A stretch of DNA of 52,405 bases from assembly GCA_002411345.1 (NCBI GenBank), contig DHSL01000012.1, positions 1-52,405 of the forward strand, given 5' to 3'. The position numbers were made by a program, and so were the translations under genes. Within the stretch, counting starts at the first letter, position 1, and each line of letters opens with the position of its first letter. The notes below the pieces were generated by a model. The model made no database searches, was not told the DNA's origin, and was given only the letters and a program-made list of their open reading frames with translations. The DNA is from Bacteroidales bacterium UBA5287 (GTDB lineage Bacteria > Bacteroidota > Bacteroidia > Bacteroidales > Dysgonomonadaceae). Positions 34,542 to 43,847 of this stretch are shown one piece after another.

Positions 34542-35375
34542 ATGAGAGATAAGTTAGTTTCTTATGATGATATAAGAAAATCACATCCGATTTTTCGTGG
34601 TAAATTTGGGGATAAATTAATTAAGTGGGGAACAAGATTTGCAGGGTTACAATATGCAAACGATATTTATGACAATTCAAAACACCTAACCGGCCCTGCA
34701 TTTTGTAAAGATGCGCTTGATAAATTGGAAATAACAAGAACTATAAGGAACGGAGAGATTTTGGATCAATTTAAAGACGTTCCATTTATCACTGTCTCGA
34801 ATCACCCATATGGTCATATTGACGGCATTTCACTTATTGAAACTGTTGGCTCTAGGGTAAACAATTTCAAAGTAATGGTTAATTTCATATTAGGAATAAT
34901 TGACACAATGGAAGAGAACTTTGTTACTGTAGTCCCTTATAAAACAAAGAAACCTACCGCTACCTCTATAAATGGAATTAAAGAATGCATTGCTCACATT
35001 CGCGATGGTCATCCTCTAGGCTTTTTTCCAGCTGGATCAACCTCACGAATTAATTTTATTAAAGGGCGATGGGTTTTCACTGATAGAGAATGGCAAACAT
35101 CAATTCTTAAATTGATTCAAAAAGCAAATGTTCCTGTAATTCCAATACATTTTTCAGGCAGAAACTCCGTGTATTATTATTTGTTACGTCGTTTTTTTGG
35201 TTGGAAGATACAAACAATGCAATTATGTCACGAACTTGCAAATAAAAAAGATCATGAAATAGTAATAACTATTGGTGACCCAATTCCAGCTTTAGAGATT
35301 GATAAATATCAAGACACTAAAGATTTGGAATTGTTCTTACGTACAAAAACATATGCTTTGGCAAATACTAAATAA
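34542..35375 (+). CDS. PlsC-like acyltransferase
   Basis: Lysophospholipid or ornithine-lipid type O-acyltransferase. The 277-aa protein has the acyltransferase block SNHPYGHIDG (His/Asp pair), a central IVTVVPYKTKKP-like region, the glycerol-phosphate-binding FPAGSTSR and VIPIHFSGRNS. The NHPxGxxDG variant is the one seen in hemolysin/OlsF-related members rather than in canonical PlsC. The ATG at 34542 is used, because the TTG at 34533 sits directly after the terminator. The promoter of the next gene lies within its 3' end. Confidence 0.82.
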   Translation: MRDKLVSYDDIRKSHPIFRGKFGDKLIKWGTRFAGLQYANDIYDNSKHLTGPAFCKDALDKLEITRTIRNGEILDQFKDVPFITVSNHPYGHIDGISLIETVGSRVNNFKVMVNFILGIIDTMEENFVTVVPYKTKKPTATSINGIKECIAHIRDGHPLGFFPAGSTSRINFIKGRWVFTDREWQTSILKLIQKANVPVIPIHFSGRNSVYYYLLRRFFGWKIQTMQLCHELANKKDHEIVITIGDPIPALEIDKYQDTKDLELFLRTKTYALANTK

Positions 35376-35388
35376 AAATGTATCTTTG
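35357..35388 (+). promoter_or_regulatory. Promoter of the sigma-54 activator operon
   Basis: TTTG at 35357-35360, a 20-nt spacer and TATCTTTG at 35381-35388 give a full consensus promoter that overlaps the end of the acyltransferase gene. The expected start near 35394 is 30 nt before the ATG. Confidence 0.7.
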
Positions 35389-35423
35389 AATTTACAAATA
35401 GACTCAAAGTATAGAATTCCACA

Positions 35424-36704
35424 ATGACAAAACCAAGTATTTTACAAGTAAAACAACGATTTAGCATCATAGGACATTCACAGGAATTGGATCGTTCAAT
35501 TGATATTGCTCTGCAGGTAGCACCTACAGATTTATCGGTTTTAATTACTGGTGAAAGCGGGGTTGGGAAAGAAAATTTTCCTCAGATTATCCACCAGTAC
35601 AGTAAAAGAAAACATGGTCCTTATTTTGCAATCAACTGTGGTTCTATCCCAGAGGGTACAATAGATTCAGAATTATTTGGTCATGAGAAAGGAGCTTTTA
35701 CCGGTGCGCTAACTACAAGAAAAGGATATTTTGAAGTTGCAGATAAAGGCACCTTATTTCTTGATGAGGTTGGAGAACTTCCACTTTCAACACAAGCTCG
35801 ATTATTGCGCGTATTGGAAACGGGAGAATTCATCAAAGTAGGTTCATCTAATGTTGAAAAAAGTGATGTACGAGTTGTTGCAGCTACTAATCTAGATATG
35901 ATAAAAGCAGTTGAGAAAGGCAAATTTAGAGAAGATCTTTATTATCGTTTAAACTCTGTTCCCATTAGAATACCACCATTAAGAGACAGAAAAAATGATA
36001 TTCCATTACTTTTCAAGAAGTTTGCAATGGATTGTTCAGAAAAATATACTATGCCTCCAATCAATTTGACTGATAGTGCAAAGGAACTTCTCATGAATTT
36101 CAGATGGCCTGGTAATGTAAGACAATTAAAAAATATAACGGAACAGATATCTGTTATTGAACAAGAAAGAATTATAACAACAGATATTCTCAAAAAATAT
36201 ATTCCTGAAAATGAATCTAGCTTGCTTCCTGTTCCAATTTCACATATAAAAGAAACCGAACAGAGAACTTTTGCAAATGAACGTGAAATTCTTTATCAAA
36301 TTCTTTTTGATATGAAAAAAGATATTGGTGATTTAAAACAAGTAGTTGCTAATATTATCTCTGAGTCTAAAAACAATTCAAATGTCTCAGAATCGTCAAA
36401 TTATCTTGATTCACAATTACCAGTCATTAAACCGGACAAGACTTCTGTTACTTTACCTGTAGATTTTAAAGTTCCTGACCTGAACAAAACAATACAGCAA
36501 AAAAATATCGAAAAAGATGATGATATCCAGGATGCTACTGAATATTCAGAGGAAGCACGTTCTCTTCATGAAATAGAAAAAGAAATGATTATCAAAGCTT
36601 TGGATCGTAACAATGGAAAAAGAAAATTGGCTGCAAAAGAACTAAAAATTTCTGAGCGAACACTTTATCGTAAAATAAAAGAATATAAACTAGAGGATCT
36701 ATGA
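35424..36704 (+). CDS. Sigma-54-dependent transcriptional activator without receiver domain
   Basis: AAA+ enhancer-binding protein that opens sigma-54 promoters. The 426-aa protein starts almost directly with the AAA+ domain: Walker A GESGVGKE (43-50), the sigma-54 contact loop GAFTGA (90-95), Walker B GTLFLDEVGEL and the arginine-finger region LRDRKNDIPLL. A linker of about 100 residues follows, and a Fis-type helix-turn-helix ends the protein (AAKELKISERTLYRKIKEY). There is no N-terminal sensory domain, so activity may be set by level, ligand or partner. Its stop overlaps the lptE start by 4 bp, tying its expression to LptE. Confidence 0.92.
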   Translation: MTKPSILQVKQRFSIIGHSQELDRSIDIALQVAPTDLSVLITGESGVGKENFPQIIHQYSKRKHGPYFAINCGSIPEGTIDSELFGHEKGAFTGALTTRKGYFEVADKGTLFLDEVGELPLSTQARLLRVLETGEFIKVGSSNVEKSDVRVVAATNLDMIKAVEKGKFREDLYYRLNSVPIRIPPLRDRKNDIPLLFKKFAMDCSEKYTMPPINLTDSAKELLMNFRWPGNVRQLKNITEQISVIEQERIITTDILKKYIPENESSLLPVPISHIKETEQRTFANEREILYQILFDMKKDIGDLKQVVANIISESKNNSNVSESSNYLDSQLPVIKPDKTSVTLPVDFKVPDLNKTIQQKNIEKDDDIQDATEYSEEARSLHEIEKEMIIKALDRNNGKRKLAAKELKISERTLYRKIKEYKLEDL

Positions 36705-37204
36705 AAAAAGTAGTCTTTTTATGTTTAATGTGTTGTTTAATGGCAGCTTGTACTGTTTCATATAAATTCAGAAATGCCTCCATTGATTATAATATAACAA
36801 AAACACTCTATATAGCTAATTTTCCAAATCAGGCACCATTAGTTTATCCTCCTTTTGAACAGCGATTCAATGAAGAGATGAAAGACATTTTCACTCGTAA
36901 CACTAAATTGCGTATGGTTGATGTTAATGCCGATATGGAAATTGAAGGAGAAATTGTTGGATACGAACTAACACCAATGGCAGTTCAAGAAGATGCATAT
37001 GCATCTGAAACTAAATTGACTGTTACCGTTAGAATGCGTTTTACCAACAATAAGGTTGAAGGCAAGGACAAAGAAGAAACTTTTTCAGCTAATCGTACCT
37101 TTTCAAGTAATGTAATGTTGGATCAAGTTCAGGATCGATTAACAGCTGAAATTATAAAAGAGTTAGTCGATCAAATATTTAATTCAACAATGGCAGATTG
37201 GTAA
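36701..37204 (+). CDS. lptE: LPS-assembly lipoprotein LptE-like
   Basis: Outer-membrane lipoprotein partner of LptD for lipopolysaccharide insertion. The 167-aa protein has a lipobox AAC (C17), and the mature domain has the family pattern: SYKFRNASIDYNITKTLYIANF, PFEQRFNEEMKDIF, then GEIVGYELTPM and a C-terminal helix AEIIKELVDQIFN. LptD is not in the window. It overlaps the activator stop by 4 bp, and the next gene follows its stop by 1 bp. Confidence 0.85.
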   Translation: MKKVVFLCLMCCLMAACTVSYKFRNASIDYNITKTLYIANFPNQAPLVYPPFEQRFNEEMKDIFTRNTKLRMVDVNADMEIEGEIVGYELTPMAVQEDAYASETKLTVTVRMRFTNNKVEGKDKEETFSANRTFSSNVMLDQVQDRLTAEIIKELVDQIFNSTMADW

Positions 37205-37205
37205 T

Positions 37206-37964
37206 ATGAGTACAAAAAAGGATAATTTCTTTAATCTAATAGAAAATTCAGAGCTGTTAAATGAAACTACGCTTACTGAATTAGAAAGATTATTGATTGA
37301 ATATCCCTATTTTCAAACTGCCATTTTACTCTATGTTAAAAATTTAGAGCAAATTCAACATCCATCATACAATAAAGAGCTTAACAAGGCAGCTTTACTT
37401 ATAGCGGACAGAAGACGATTATTCTATTACATTAACAAAGAGGAGTTTTCTGATTTTATTCAAGAATATACCAAAGATGATCAAAAAGGAAACCTCACAA
37501 ATTTGTTATTAGGCAACTACTTAAACAGCATAAACAAAGATGTTATTCAGGAAACTGAAATTAATAATGGTACGCTTGATTTGATTTCGAATGATTATCT
37601 TTACTATTTGAAAACAACTCAACAAGAAGAATCAGAAGTCACTGAACATCAGTTGAAACATCATGACTTGATTGATAGTTTTTTAGAAAAAGCTGAAACT
37701 ACAGGAGTTTTCCAACTTAACAGTGATTATTCTGCAAACGAAGACACTATTGATGGCAATATTGATGAAGATGATGAAAGAAGAAATCGTCAATTGAATG
37801 AAATAATGGTTCAAATATATATCAAACAAAAAAAATATGAACAAGCACTAACAATAATTAAGCGATTAAGTTTGGTTATTCCCGAAAAAAGTGTTTACTT
37901 TGCCGACCAAATTCGTTTTTTGGAGTATTTGATTATCAACGAAAAGAATAAAAAACAACAATAA
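37206..37964 (+). CDS. Uncharacterised helical protein between lptE and secG
   Basis: The 252-aa soluble protein is strongly helical and acidic in its centre (EDTIDGNIDEDDERR). The N-terminal part carries LTELERLLIEYPYFQTAILLYVKNL and the C-terminal part KKYEQALTIIKRLSLVIPEKS, which looks like a single TPR-type helix pair. No signal peptide or membrane segment is seen. Its conserved position between lptE and secG in Bacteroidales suggests an envelope-related or chaperone-type role, an inference from context only. secG starts 1 bp after its stop. Confidence 0.75.
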   Translation: MSTKKDNFFNLIENSELLNETTLTELERLLIEYPYFQTAILLYVKNLEQIQHPSYNKELNKAALLIADRRRLFYYINKEEFSDFIQEYTKDDQKGNLTNLLLGNYLNSINKDVIQETEINNGTLDLISNDYLYYLKTTQQEESEVTEHQLKHHDLIDSFLEKAETTGVFQLNSDYSANEDTIDGNIDEDDERRNRQLNEIMVQIYIKQKKYEQALTIIKRLSLVIPEKSVYFADQIRFLEYLIINEKNKKQQ

Positions 37965-37965
37965 T

Positions 37966-38331
37966 ATGTACGTCGTTATTTTAGTTACTATTTTAATTGC
38001 AGCTTTACTTATGATTTTAATCGTTTTGGTTCAAAAATCAAAAGGTGGTGGTTTAGCTGCTGGTTTTTCATCTACAAACCAAATAATGGGAGTTCGAAAA
38101 ACAACTGATTTTCTGGAAAAAGCAACTTGGATTTTAGCAGGCATAGTTATCATACTTAGCATTTTAACTGCAAAATATACAGCAAGTAGTTCTAACCAAC
38201 CACAATCACAAATTGAAGTAACTCAGCCAGCCCCACTTAGTCCTGCGACTGCTCCTGATGTTACTCCTGCTCCTGCAACAGGTCCTGTTGGTCAAATACC
38301 AGAACCGGTTCAGCAACAACCGACTAATTAA
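37966..38331 (+). CDS. secG: Preprotein translocase subunit SecG
   Basis: Small subunit of the SecYEG channel. The 121-aa protein has two membrane helices (about 2-22 and 46-65) joined by the typical cytoplasmic loop KSKGGGLAAGF with an NQIMG segment, followed by a low-complexity Pro/Ala/Gln/Thr tail (70-121) that is common in this phylum. It ends the plus-strand run; a terminator follows. Confidence 0.92.
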   Translation: MYVVILVTILIAALLMILIVLVQKSKGGGLAAGFSSTNQIMGVRKTTDFLEKATWILAGIVIILSILTAKYTASSSNQPQSQIEVTQPAPLSPATAPDVTPAPATGPVGQIPEPVQQQPTN

Positions 38332-38365
38332 ATAAATAGGAAAAGATTATTCTTGTTAATATAAC

Positions 38366-38400
38366 ATAGAGTTAAGCTTATTATGCTTAGCTCTATTTGT
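38366..38400 (+). terminator. Intrinsic terminator after secG
   Basis: ATAGAGTTAAGC (38366-38377) pairs with GCTTAGCTCTAT (38385-38396), 12 bp with one G-T pair, around a 7-nt loop and followed by T-rich sequence. Confidence 0.7.
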
Positions 38401-38446
38401 TTGTGTAAAACATTTTCATTTATGAATCAACAATAAACAGGTTAAA

Positions 38447-39091
38447 ATGAACATAAAGAAAATAATCTATATATCCATCTTAGTTTTTTTACCGTTAATA
38501 TCTTTATGTCAGCTTTACGGTCAAAATATTATAACAACGAATAACAACGATTCATCTAATATTTCAGATACTCAACCAATTAAAATCAAATTACAATCCA
38601 ATCAAAACGAGTTGAGACCCAGTTCAATTTATCAAAAACGAGTATTAGACAGGAATAAATTTAGATATGGTGCAAACTTAGGACTTTCCTTTAGTCAAAA
38701 TTATTCCTACTTCAATTTTGGGCCTCAGGTTGGATACCAATTCAACGAATATTTTATGAGTGGAACTGGAATAAAGTATTACTACACTAAAATTAAGAAT
38801 ATATCAGAAATTTACCGCAATCATCAGCTAGGATTTAATATATTTGGATATACTTATCCGGTAAAATTCATTACATTGTTTACTCAAGCTGAACTCAATT
38901 ACTTATGGTCAGCATATAGTGACAACTCATCAGGCATTACGTCCAAAGCACAAGGTCTGGTACCGTCATTAGTTGTTGGTGGAGGTTTTAGATTCGGAAG
39001 ATCTCATTTGACTTTAAATTACGACTTACTTCAGCACAATAATTCGCCTTATCCAAAGGGTTTTTACACAGGAGTATCTGTATTCTTTTAA
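38447..39091 (+). CDS. Outer-membrane beta-barrel protein of unknown function
   Basis: The 214-aa protein has a signal peptide (about 1-25), a polar linker and a domain of alternating aromatic strands (RYGANLGLSFSQNYSYF, FGPQVGYQF, GTGIKYYYTKIK, FGYTYPVKF, TLFTQAELNYLW, PSLVVGGGFRFG) that ends in the aromatic VSVFF. The pattern fits a small 8-stranded barrel of the OmpW/outer-membrane protein type. The ligand is unknown. It is convergent with the DUF721 gene with a 4-bp overlap of stop codons. Confidence 0.75.
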   Translation: MNIKKIIYISILVFLPLISLCQLYGQNIITTNNNDSSNISDTQPIKIKLQSNQNELRPSSIYQKRVLDRNKFRYGANLGLSFSQNYSYFNFGPQVGYQFNEYFMSGTGIKYYYTKIKNISEIYRNHQLGFNIFGYTYPVKFITLFTQAELNYLWSAYSDNSSGITSKAQGLVPSLVVGGGFRFGRSHLTLNYDLLQHNNSPYPKGFYTGVSVFF

Positions 39092-39390
39092 CGAAGTACT
39101 ATTTCACGAACAATAGGTATTTGAGCTATCTCGTTCAATTTTGCGATCAGGTTCTTTTTATTCAACTGCAATTCTGCCCTTAAGACAGATGAAGAAAGCT
39201 GAACGTATAATGTGTTTTTCCGAAAATAAACACTTTTGGTATAAGCAGCAATAGACTCACCAAAAAGATTATACCAAGCTTGAGTAACTCTATTTTCCGC
39301 AATTCTAATTTTCAACTCACTATTTTCATCTAAATACTCTGAAAGTAAGTCTTTCATCGGTTTAGCATACTTCTTTATCATTTTACTCAT
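39088..39390 (-). CDS. DUF721 (DciA-family) protein
   Basis: The 100-aa protein has the DUF721 core: AWYNLFGESIAAYTKSVYFRKNTLYVQLSSSVLRAELQLNKKNLI, with the alternating strands and helix of the KH-like DciA domain. DciA proteins load or assist the replicative helicase in bacteria that lack DnaC/DnaI. It lies 66 bp downstream of recF on the same strand. The link to replication is supported by family knowledge and neighbourhood, not by this sequence alone. Confidence 0.8.
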   Translation of the reverse strand: MSKMIKKYAKPMKDLLSEYLDENSELKIRIAENRVTQAWYNLFGESIAAYTKSVYFRKNTLYVQLSSSVLRAELQLNKKNLIAKLNEIAQIPIVREIVLR

Positions 39391-39456
39391 TCATGTCCGA
39401 TTATGGACTATTAAGATGTTTATTTTATAAATATATCGAACAAACTAATAACTTTA

Positions 39457-40563
39457 TTATTTAGTTACCAAGTTAATATCTCCTTTTACAACTGAATAAA
39501 TATGATGTATGTTTTGAGTAGCTTTTAATAACCCATCTAATGATTCACGATTAGTATCAGAAATAAAAATCTGTCCAAATTCATCTTCCGATACAAGTTT
39601 TACAATTTCGTGAACCCTTTCAGCATCAAGCCTATCAAAAATATCATCCAGCAATAAAATAGGTTTACGTTTTCCTGTTTCAAGTGAAAATTTATATTGT
39701 GCCAATTTAAGTGAAACAAAGTACGTTTTGTTTTGACCTTGCGAACCGACTTTTTTAATTGGATATCCATCAAGTAACATTTCTAATTCATCACGGTGAA
39801 TACCAGCCGTTGTATGTCCAATAGCTATGTCACGCATTCTGATTGAACGTAGTTTTTGACTAAAATCCATTTCAGATAATTGAGAAATATAATCAAAAGA
39901 AACTCTCTCTTTTGAATGACTTATTTTCGAATAAAAATCATTGAAAAAAGGTGTTAGTTCCTGAATAAAAGTCTTACGTTTTAGATAAACAATATTCCCA
40001 CTTTCAACCATTTGTTCTTCCCAAAGATCGAGTAATGTTTCATCGATAAACTGTTCATCGTTTTTAAGGAGAGAGTTACGCTGTTGTAAAGCTTTATTGT
40101 ATCTGATCAACGCATACATATATTCCTTATCGAACTGTGAAATAGCAATATCCATAAAACGTCGTCGTTCTTCACTAGCACCCGTGATCAACTCGTTATC
40201 AGATGGAGAAATCATAATCAAAGGAATCAATCCAATATGATCTGACAAACGTTCATATTCCTTTTTATTCCTTTTGAACTGTTTTTTTCTACCTCTTCGA
40301 ATACCGCAATATATTTCATCGACACTTGATCCTTCAAACTCATAGCTACCTTTAATTACACAAACATCCGAATCATGTCGTATGATTTGTGAATCTACAG
40401 GATTGTAACAACTTTTACAAAATGAAAGATAATAAACAGCATCCAACAGATTTGTTTTGCCCATACCATTATTTCCTATGAAACAATTTATTTTAGGAGA
40501 CAAATCCAATTCAACCTGTGTGATATTTTTGTAATTAATTATCGATAATTGTTTTAAAATCAT
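39457..40563 (-). CDS. recF: DNA replication and repair protein RecF
   Basis: SMC-like ATPase that helps load RecA on gapped DNA. The 368-aa form has Walker A GNNGMGKT (30-37), a helical insert and Walker B ILLLDDIFDRLD near the C-terminus; the ABC signature region is KVGSQGQNKTYFVSLKLA. The start MILKQLSIINYKN is used because it begins 4 bp after the stop of cdaA, while longer starts would overlap it. It is the fourth gene in the run nadB-folP-cdaA-recF-DUF721. Confidence 0.94.
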   Translation of the reverse strand: MILKQLSIINYKNITQVELDLSPKINCFIGNNGMGKTNLLDAVYYLSFCKSCYNPVDSQIIRHDSDVCVIKGSYEFEGSSVDEIYCGIRRGRKKQFKRNKKEYERLSDHIGLIPLIMISPSDNELITGASEERRRFMDIAISQFDKEYMYALIRYNKALQQRNSLLKNDEQFIDETLLDLWEEQMVESGNIVYLKRKTFIQELTPFFNDFYSKISHSKERVSFDYISQLSEMDFSQKLRSIRMRDIAIGHTTAGIHRDELEMLLDGYPIKKVGSQGQNKTYFVSLKLAQYKFSLETGKRKPILLLDDIFDRLDAERVHEIVKLVSEDEFGQIFISDTNRESLDGLLKATQNIHHIYSVVKGDINLVTK

Positions 40564-40567
40564 GTCT

Positions 40568-41332
40568 TTAGTCGCCATCAAGCAACAATTGTTGTAAGTC
40601 TTCAGGATTGACATTCATCTTTAATCTTCCTTGCGAAGCAAAAGTTATTTTTCCCCGTTCTTCTGAAACGATAATCACTTTTGCATCAGTCTCTTGCGTA
40701 ACGCCTAAACCTGCTCTGTGTCTTAATCCCAAATGTTTAGGAATATTTGGATTTTGTGAAACGGGAAGAATGCATCCAGCTGCTTTAATCTTTTTTCCCA
40801 CTATAATCATAGCCCCATCATGAAGTGGGCTATTTTTAAAGAATACATTTTCGATCAATCTAGAAGAAATATCAGCATTAATAATCTCCCCTGTTTGTTC
40901 ATATAGCCCTAATTGCATATCACCCTGAATTACAATAAGTGCACCAGTATTAGAGCGCGACATATTCATGCATGCAATTGCTAAAGAAGTAAGATGAGCA
41001 GTATCTTTCTGATGCTTATCTTTAGGTGTAAAGAATTTGGCTAGAAACTTCCATCCCTTCTTTGATCCCATAGACATTAGAAAACGTCGGATTTCATCCT
41101 GAAAAAGAATAATCAGCAAAAAAAGTCCAATGCTTACTAATTCGTCCATGATTGAACCTATCAGCACCATATCAAACATCTTAGATACAAGTACCCAGAT
41201 GATTAAGAACATTATGATCCCGATAAATAAGGGTTTCATACCAGATATGTCTACCAGTTTATACAGATAATAAAGCATTAATCCCACCAGTAGGATATCT
41301 ATCAAATCTTTAAACCCAAAATGTTCAAACAT
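40568..41332 (-). CDS. cdaA: Diadenylate cyclase CdaA
   Basis: Membrane enzyme that makes c-di-AMP from two ATP. The 254-aa protein has three N-terminal membrane helices (about 12-75) and the DAC domain with DGA at 172-174 and RHR at 204-206 (LGLRHRAGLG), both needed for catalysis. It lacks the CdaR-type partner next to it; instead it lies between folP (2-bp gap) and recF. c-di-AMP usually controls potassium and cell-wall balance. Confidence 0.93.
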   Translation of the reverse strand: MFEHFGFKDLIDILLVGLMLYYLYKLVDISGMKPLFIGIIMFLIIWVLVSKMFDMVLIGSIMDELVSIGLFLLIILFQDEIRRFLMSMGSKKGWKFLAKFFTPKDKHQKDTAHLTSLAIACMNMSRSNTGALIVIQGDMQLGLYEQTGEIINADISSRLIENVFFKNSPLHDGAMIIVGKKIKAAGCILPVSQNPNIPKHLGLRHRAGLGVTQETDAKVIIVSEERGKITFASQGRLKMNVNPEDLQQLLLDGD

Positions 41333-41334
41333 AA

Positions 41335-42183
41335 TTAACCGATATTATTATATTCTTTTAATTTTGCAACGATCTTTACACATTCAACAGCCTCTTTTAC
41401 ATCGTGTACTCTTAAAATGTTTGCCCCATTTAACAAAGCAAATGTATTCAAAACCGATGTACCATTCAAACTTTCCTCAGGGCAAGATTTCGTTAATCGA
41501 TAAATCATAGACTTTCTAGAAATACCAACCAACAAAGGCATGTCGAATATTTCAAATGCATTCAAATAAGCCATCAGCTCATAGTTCTGATCTAATGTTT
41601 TACTGAATCCAAAACCCGGATCAACAATTATATCGTTTACACCCAGCTGATTAAGTAGTTTTACTTTTTCGGAAAAATAATAGATAATTTCCTGAATAAA
41701 GTCAGCATAATCAGTCATTTGCTGCATGTTTTGAGGCATTCCCCTCATATGCATCAAAATATATGGTACATTCAGTTCTGCAACCGTTTGAAACATATTC
41801 TCATCAATCTGTCCCCCTGAGATATCATTAATAATATTTACCCCGTATTTTTCGACCGACCATCGAGCCACCTCCGAATAAAAGGTATCTATTGATAAGA
41901 CAGCGTCAGGGTATTCTTTTCTTATGATATTTAAAGCAGGTTCTAATCGTTGTATTTCTTCAGAAGAAGACATTAAAACAGAAGAAGGAGTTGTTGATTG
42001 TCCCCCTATATCAACAATTCCAGCTCCCTCTTGTAAAATTTGTTGAACACGTTGAACGATTCCTTTTTCAGTCTGTTTACGGCTATTCGTATAAAATGAG
42101 TCCGGGGTTATATTTATGATCCCCATTACCATTGGAACAGAAAAATCGATCAATGAGCCATTAATATTTAGGCTTTTATTCAT
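41335..42183 (-). CDS. folP: Dihydropteroate synthase
   Basis: Condenses 7,8-dihydropterin pyrophosphate with p-aminobenzoate in folate synthesis; target of sulfonamides. The 282-aa TIM barrel has MGIINITPDSFY, VDIGGQSTTPSS, ILMHMRGMPQNM, VDPGFGFSKTLDQNYELM and RVHDVKEAV at the C-terminus. It lies 3 bp downstream of nadB and 2 bp upstream of cdaA, so it is part of one tightly packed transcript. Confidence 0.95.
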   Translation of the reverse strand: MNKSLNINGSLIDFSVPMVMGIINITPDSFYTNSRKQTEKGIVQRVQQILQEGAGIVDIGGQSTTPSSVLMSSSEEIQRLEPALNIIRKEYPDAVLSIDTFYSEVARWSVEKYGVNIINDISGGQIDENMFQTVAELNVPYILMHMRGMPQNMQQMTDYADFIQEIIYYFSEKVKLLNQLGVNDIIVDPGFGFSKTLDQNYELMAYLNAFEIFDMPLLVGISRKSMIYRLTKSCPEESLNGTSVLNTFALLNGANILRVHDVKEAVECVKIVAKLKEYNNIG

Positions 42184-42186
42184 AAG

Positions 42187-43776
42187 TCATAATTTAGATT
42201 TGGGATCTTTTTCGGGATAATCAATTGTATAATGCAATCCCCTGCTTTCTTTTCTAGCCTTAGCCTGTTTAATAACAAGATATCCCACTTTAATAATATT
42301 ACGCAACTCACATAAATCCCTTGAAACCACTGATTTATGAAAGAAATCTTCTGTTTCTTTATATATAATATTCAATCGTTCCAATGCCCTGTTTAGTCGA
42401 AGATCCGAACGAACAATTCCAACATAAGCAGACATAATTTGATTGACTTCTTTATAAGATTGCGTGATAAGTACCATTTCTTCCGGCATTTTTGTTCCCT
42501 CTGCATTCCATTGAGGAATACAATCCTGAAAAGAATAATCTTTGAATCTAGTAATTGCATGATCAGCTGCTGCGTCTGCAAACACCACTGCTTCAATCAA
42601 AGAATTAGAAGCCAATCGGTTTGCCCCATGCAGACCAGTGCATGCACATTCACCGTTTGCATATAATCTATTGATACTACTTTCTCCATCAAGATTCACT
42701 TTGATACCACCACATAAATAATGCGCAGCTGGAGCAACCGGAATCATATCCTTTGTAATATCGATCCCTAAGGTAAGACATTTTTGGTAAATATTAGGGA
42801 AATGTTTCTTTGTTTCCTCTGCTTTTTTATGAGTTACATCTAAATAAACAAAATCATCTCCCCTATTTTTCATTTCCGTATCAATTGCTCTTGCTACAAT
42901 ATCTCTGGGAGCAAGTGATTTTCTTTCATCATAATTATCCATAAACTCCTTACCATCTTGAGTTTTCAAGATACCACCATAACCGCGCATTGCCTCAGTT
43001 ATGAGAAACGAAGGACGATCTCCCGGATGATATAATGCCGTTGGATGGAATTGTACAAACTCCATTCCTTTCACCAAACCCCTTGCACGAGCAACCATTG
43101 CTATACCGTCTCCAGTAGCAACTAGCGGATTTGTAGTAGTCTGATAAATACATCCTATTCCACCCGTAGCCATCATAGTAACCCTTGACAAGAAAGTATC
43201 AATCTCGTTTGTATCCTGATCGAGGATGTATGCTCCATAACATTCTATATCTTCAGTATGATGTGTTACGACCTGTCCCAGGTGATGTTGCGTTAATATT
43301 TCAATAGCAAAATGATTGTCATATATATCTATATTCTGATGTTTTCTGACCGTATCAATCAAGCTAACCTGGATTTCGGCCCCCGTATTATCTTTATGAT
43401 GTAAGATACGATATTCCGAATGTCCTCCTTCTTTATGAAGATCAAAATTACCTGTTTCGTCCTTATCAAAATTGACTCCCCAGCTAATTAATTCCTTAAT
43501 CTGTATTGGTGCTTTTTTTACAACCTGTTCAACAACAGCCACATCACACAAACCAGCTCCGGCATCCAAAGTATCAGCAATATGTTTTTCGAAATTATCC
43601 CAAGGATTTGTTACTGAAGCAATTCCCCCTTGTGCATAATAAGTATTTGCATCCTCCAACGAGTTTTTAGCTACGATGGCCACTTTTCCGTATTTTGCAA
43701 CTTTTAGTGCAAAACTCATACCGGCAATTCCTGATCCTATTACAAGGAAATCATATTTTTTAATCATACTCTTCAA
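42187..43776 (-). CDS. nadB: L-aspartate oxidase
   Basis: FAD enzyme that oxidises L-aspartate to iminoaspartate in de novo NAD synthesis. The 529-aa protein has the N-terminal FAD motif VIGSGIAGMSFALKVA, YYAQGGIASV, the substrate-site MEFVQFHPTALYHPGD, GGIKVNLDGES and the C-terminal helical region with VVSRDLCELRN. A second ATG three codons later (MIKKYDF) is an alternative start. It heads the minus-strand run; a TAATTTTG element on the minus strand at 43799-43806 may be its -7 box. nadA and nadC are not in the window. Confidence 0.95.
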   Translation of the reverse strand: MKSMIKKYDFLVIGSGIAGMSFALKVAKYGKVAIVAKNSLEDANTYYAQGGIASVTNPWDNFEKHIADTLDAGAGLCDVAVVEQVVKKAPIQIKELISWGVNFDKDETGNFDLHKEGGHSEYRILHHKDNTGAEIQVSLIDTVRKHQNIDIYDNHFAIEILTQHHLGQVVTHHTEDIECYGAYILDQDTNEIDTFLSRVTMMATGGIGCIYQTTTNPLVATGDGIAMVARARGLVKGMEFVQFHPTALYHPGDRPSFLITEAMRGYGGILKTQDGKEFMDNYDERKSLAPRDIVARAIDTEMKNRGDDFVYLDVTHKKAEETKKHFPNIYQKCLTLGIDITKDMIPVAPAAHYLCGGIKVNLDGESSINRLYANGECACTGLHGANRLASNSLIEAVVFADAAADHAITRFKDYSFQDCIPQWNAEGTKMPEEMVLITQSYKEVNQIMSAYVGIVRSDLRLNRALERLNIIYKETEDFFHKSVVSRDLCELRNIIKVGYLVIKQAKARKESRGLHYTIDYPEKDPKSKL

Positions 43777-43847
43777 TAAATCACTTGATATATAATTACA
43801 AAATTAAACATTAAAATTAAATTTATTTGTTAAAGTACTGCTAATTA

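Noticed and set aside
40564..40614. Longer RecF start overlapping cdaA
   Set aside because: The start at 40563 gives the conserved RecF N-terminus and a 4-bp gap to the cdaA stop.
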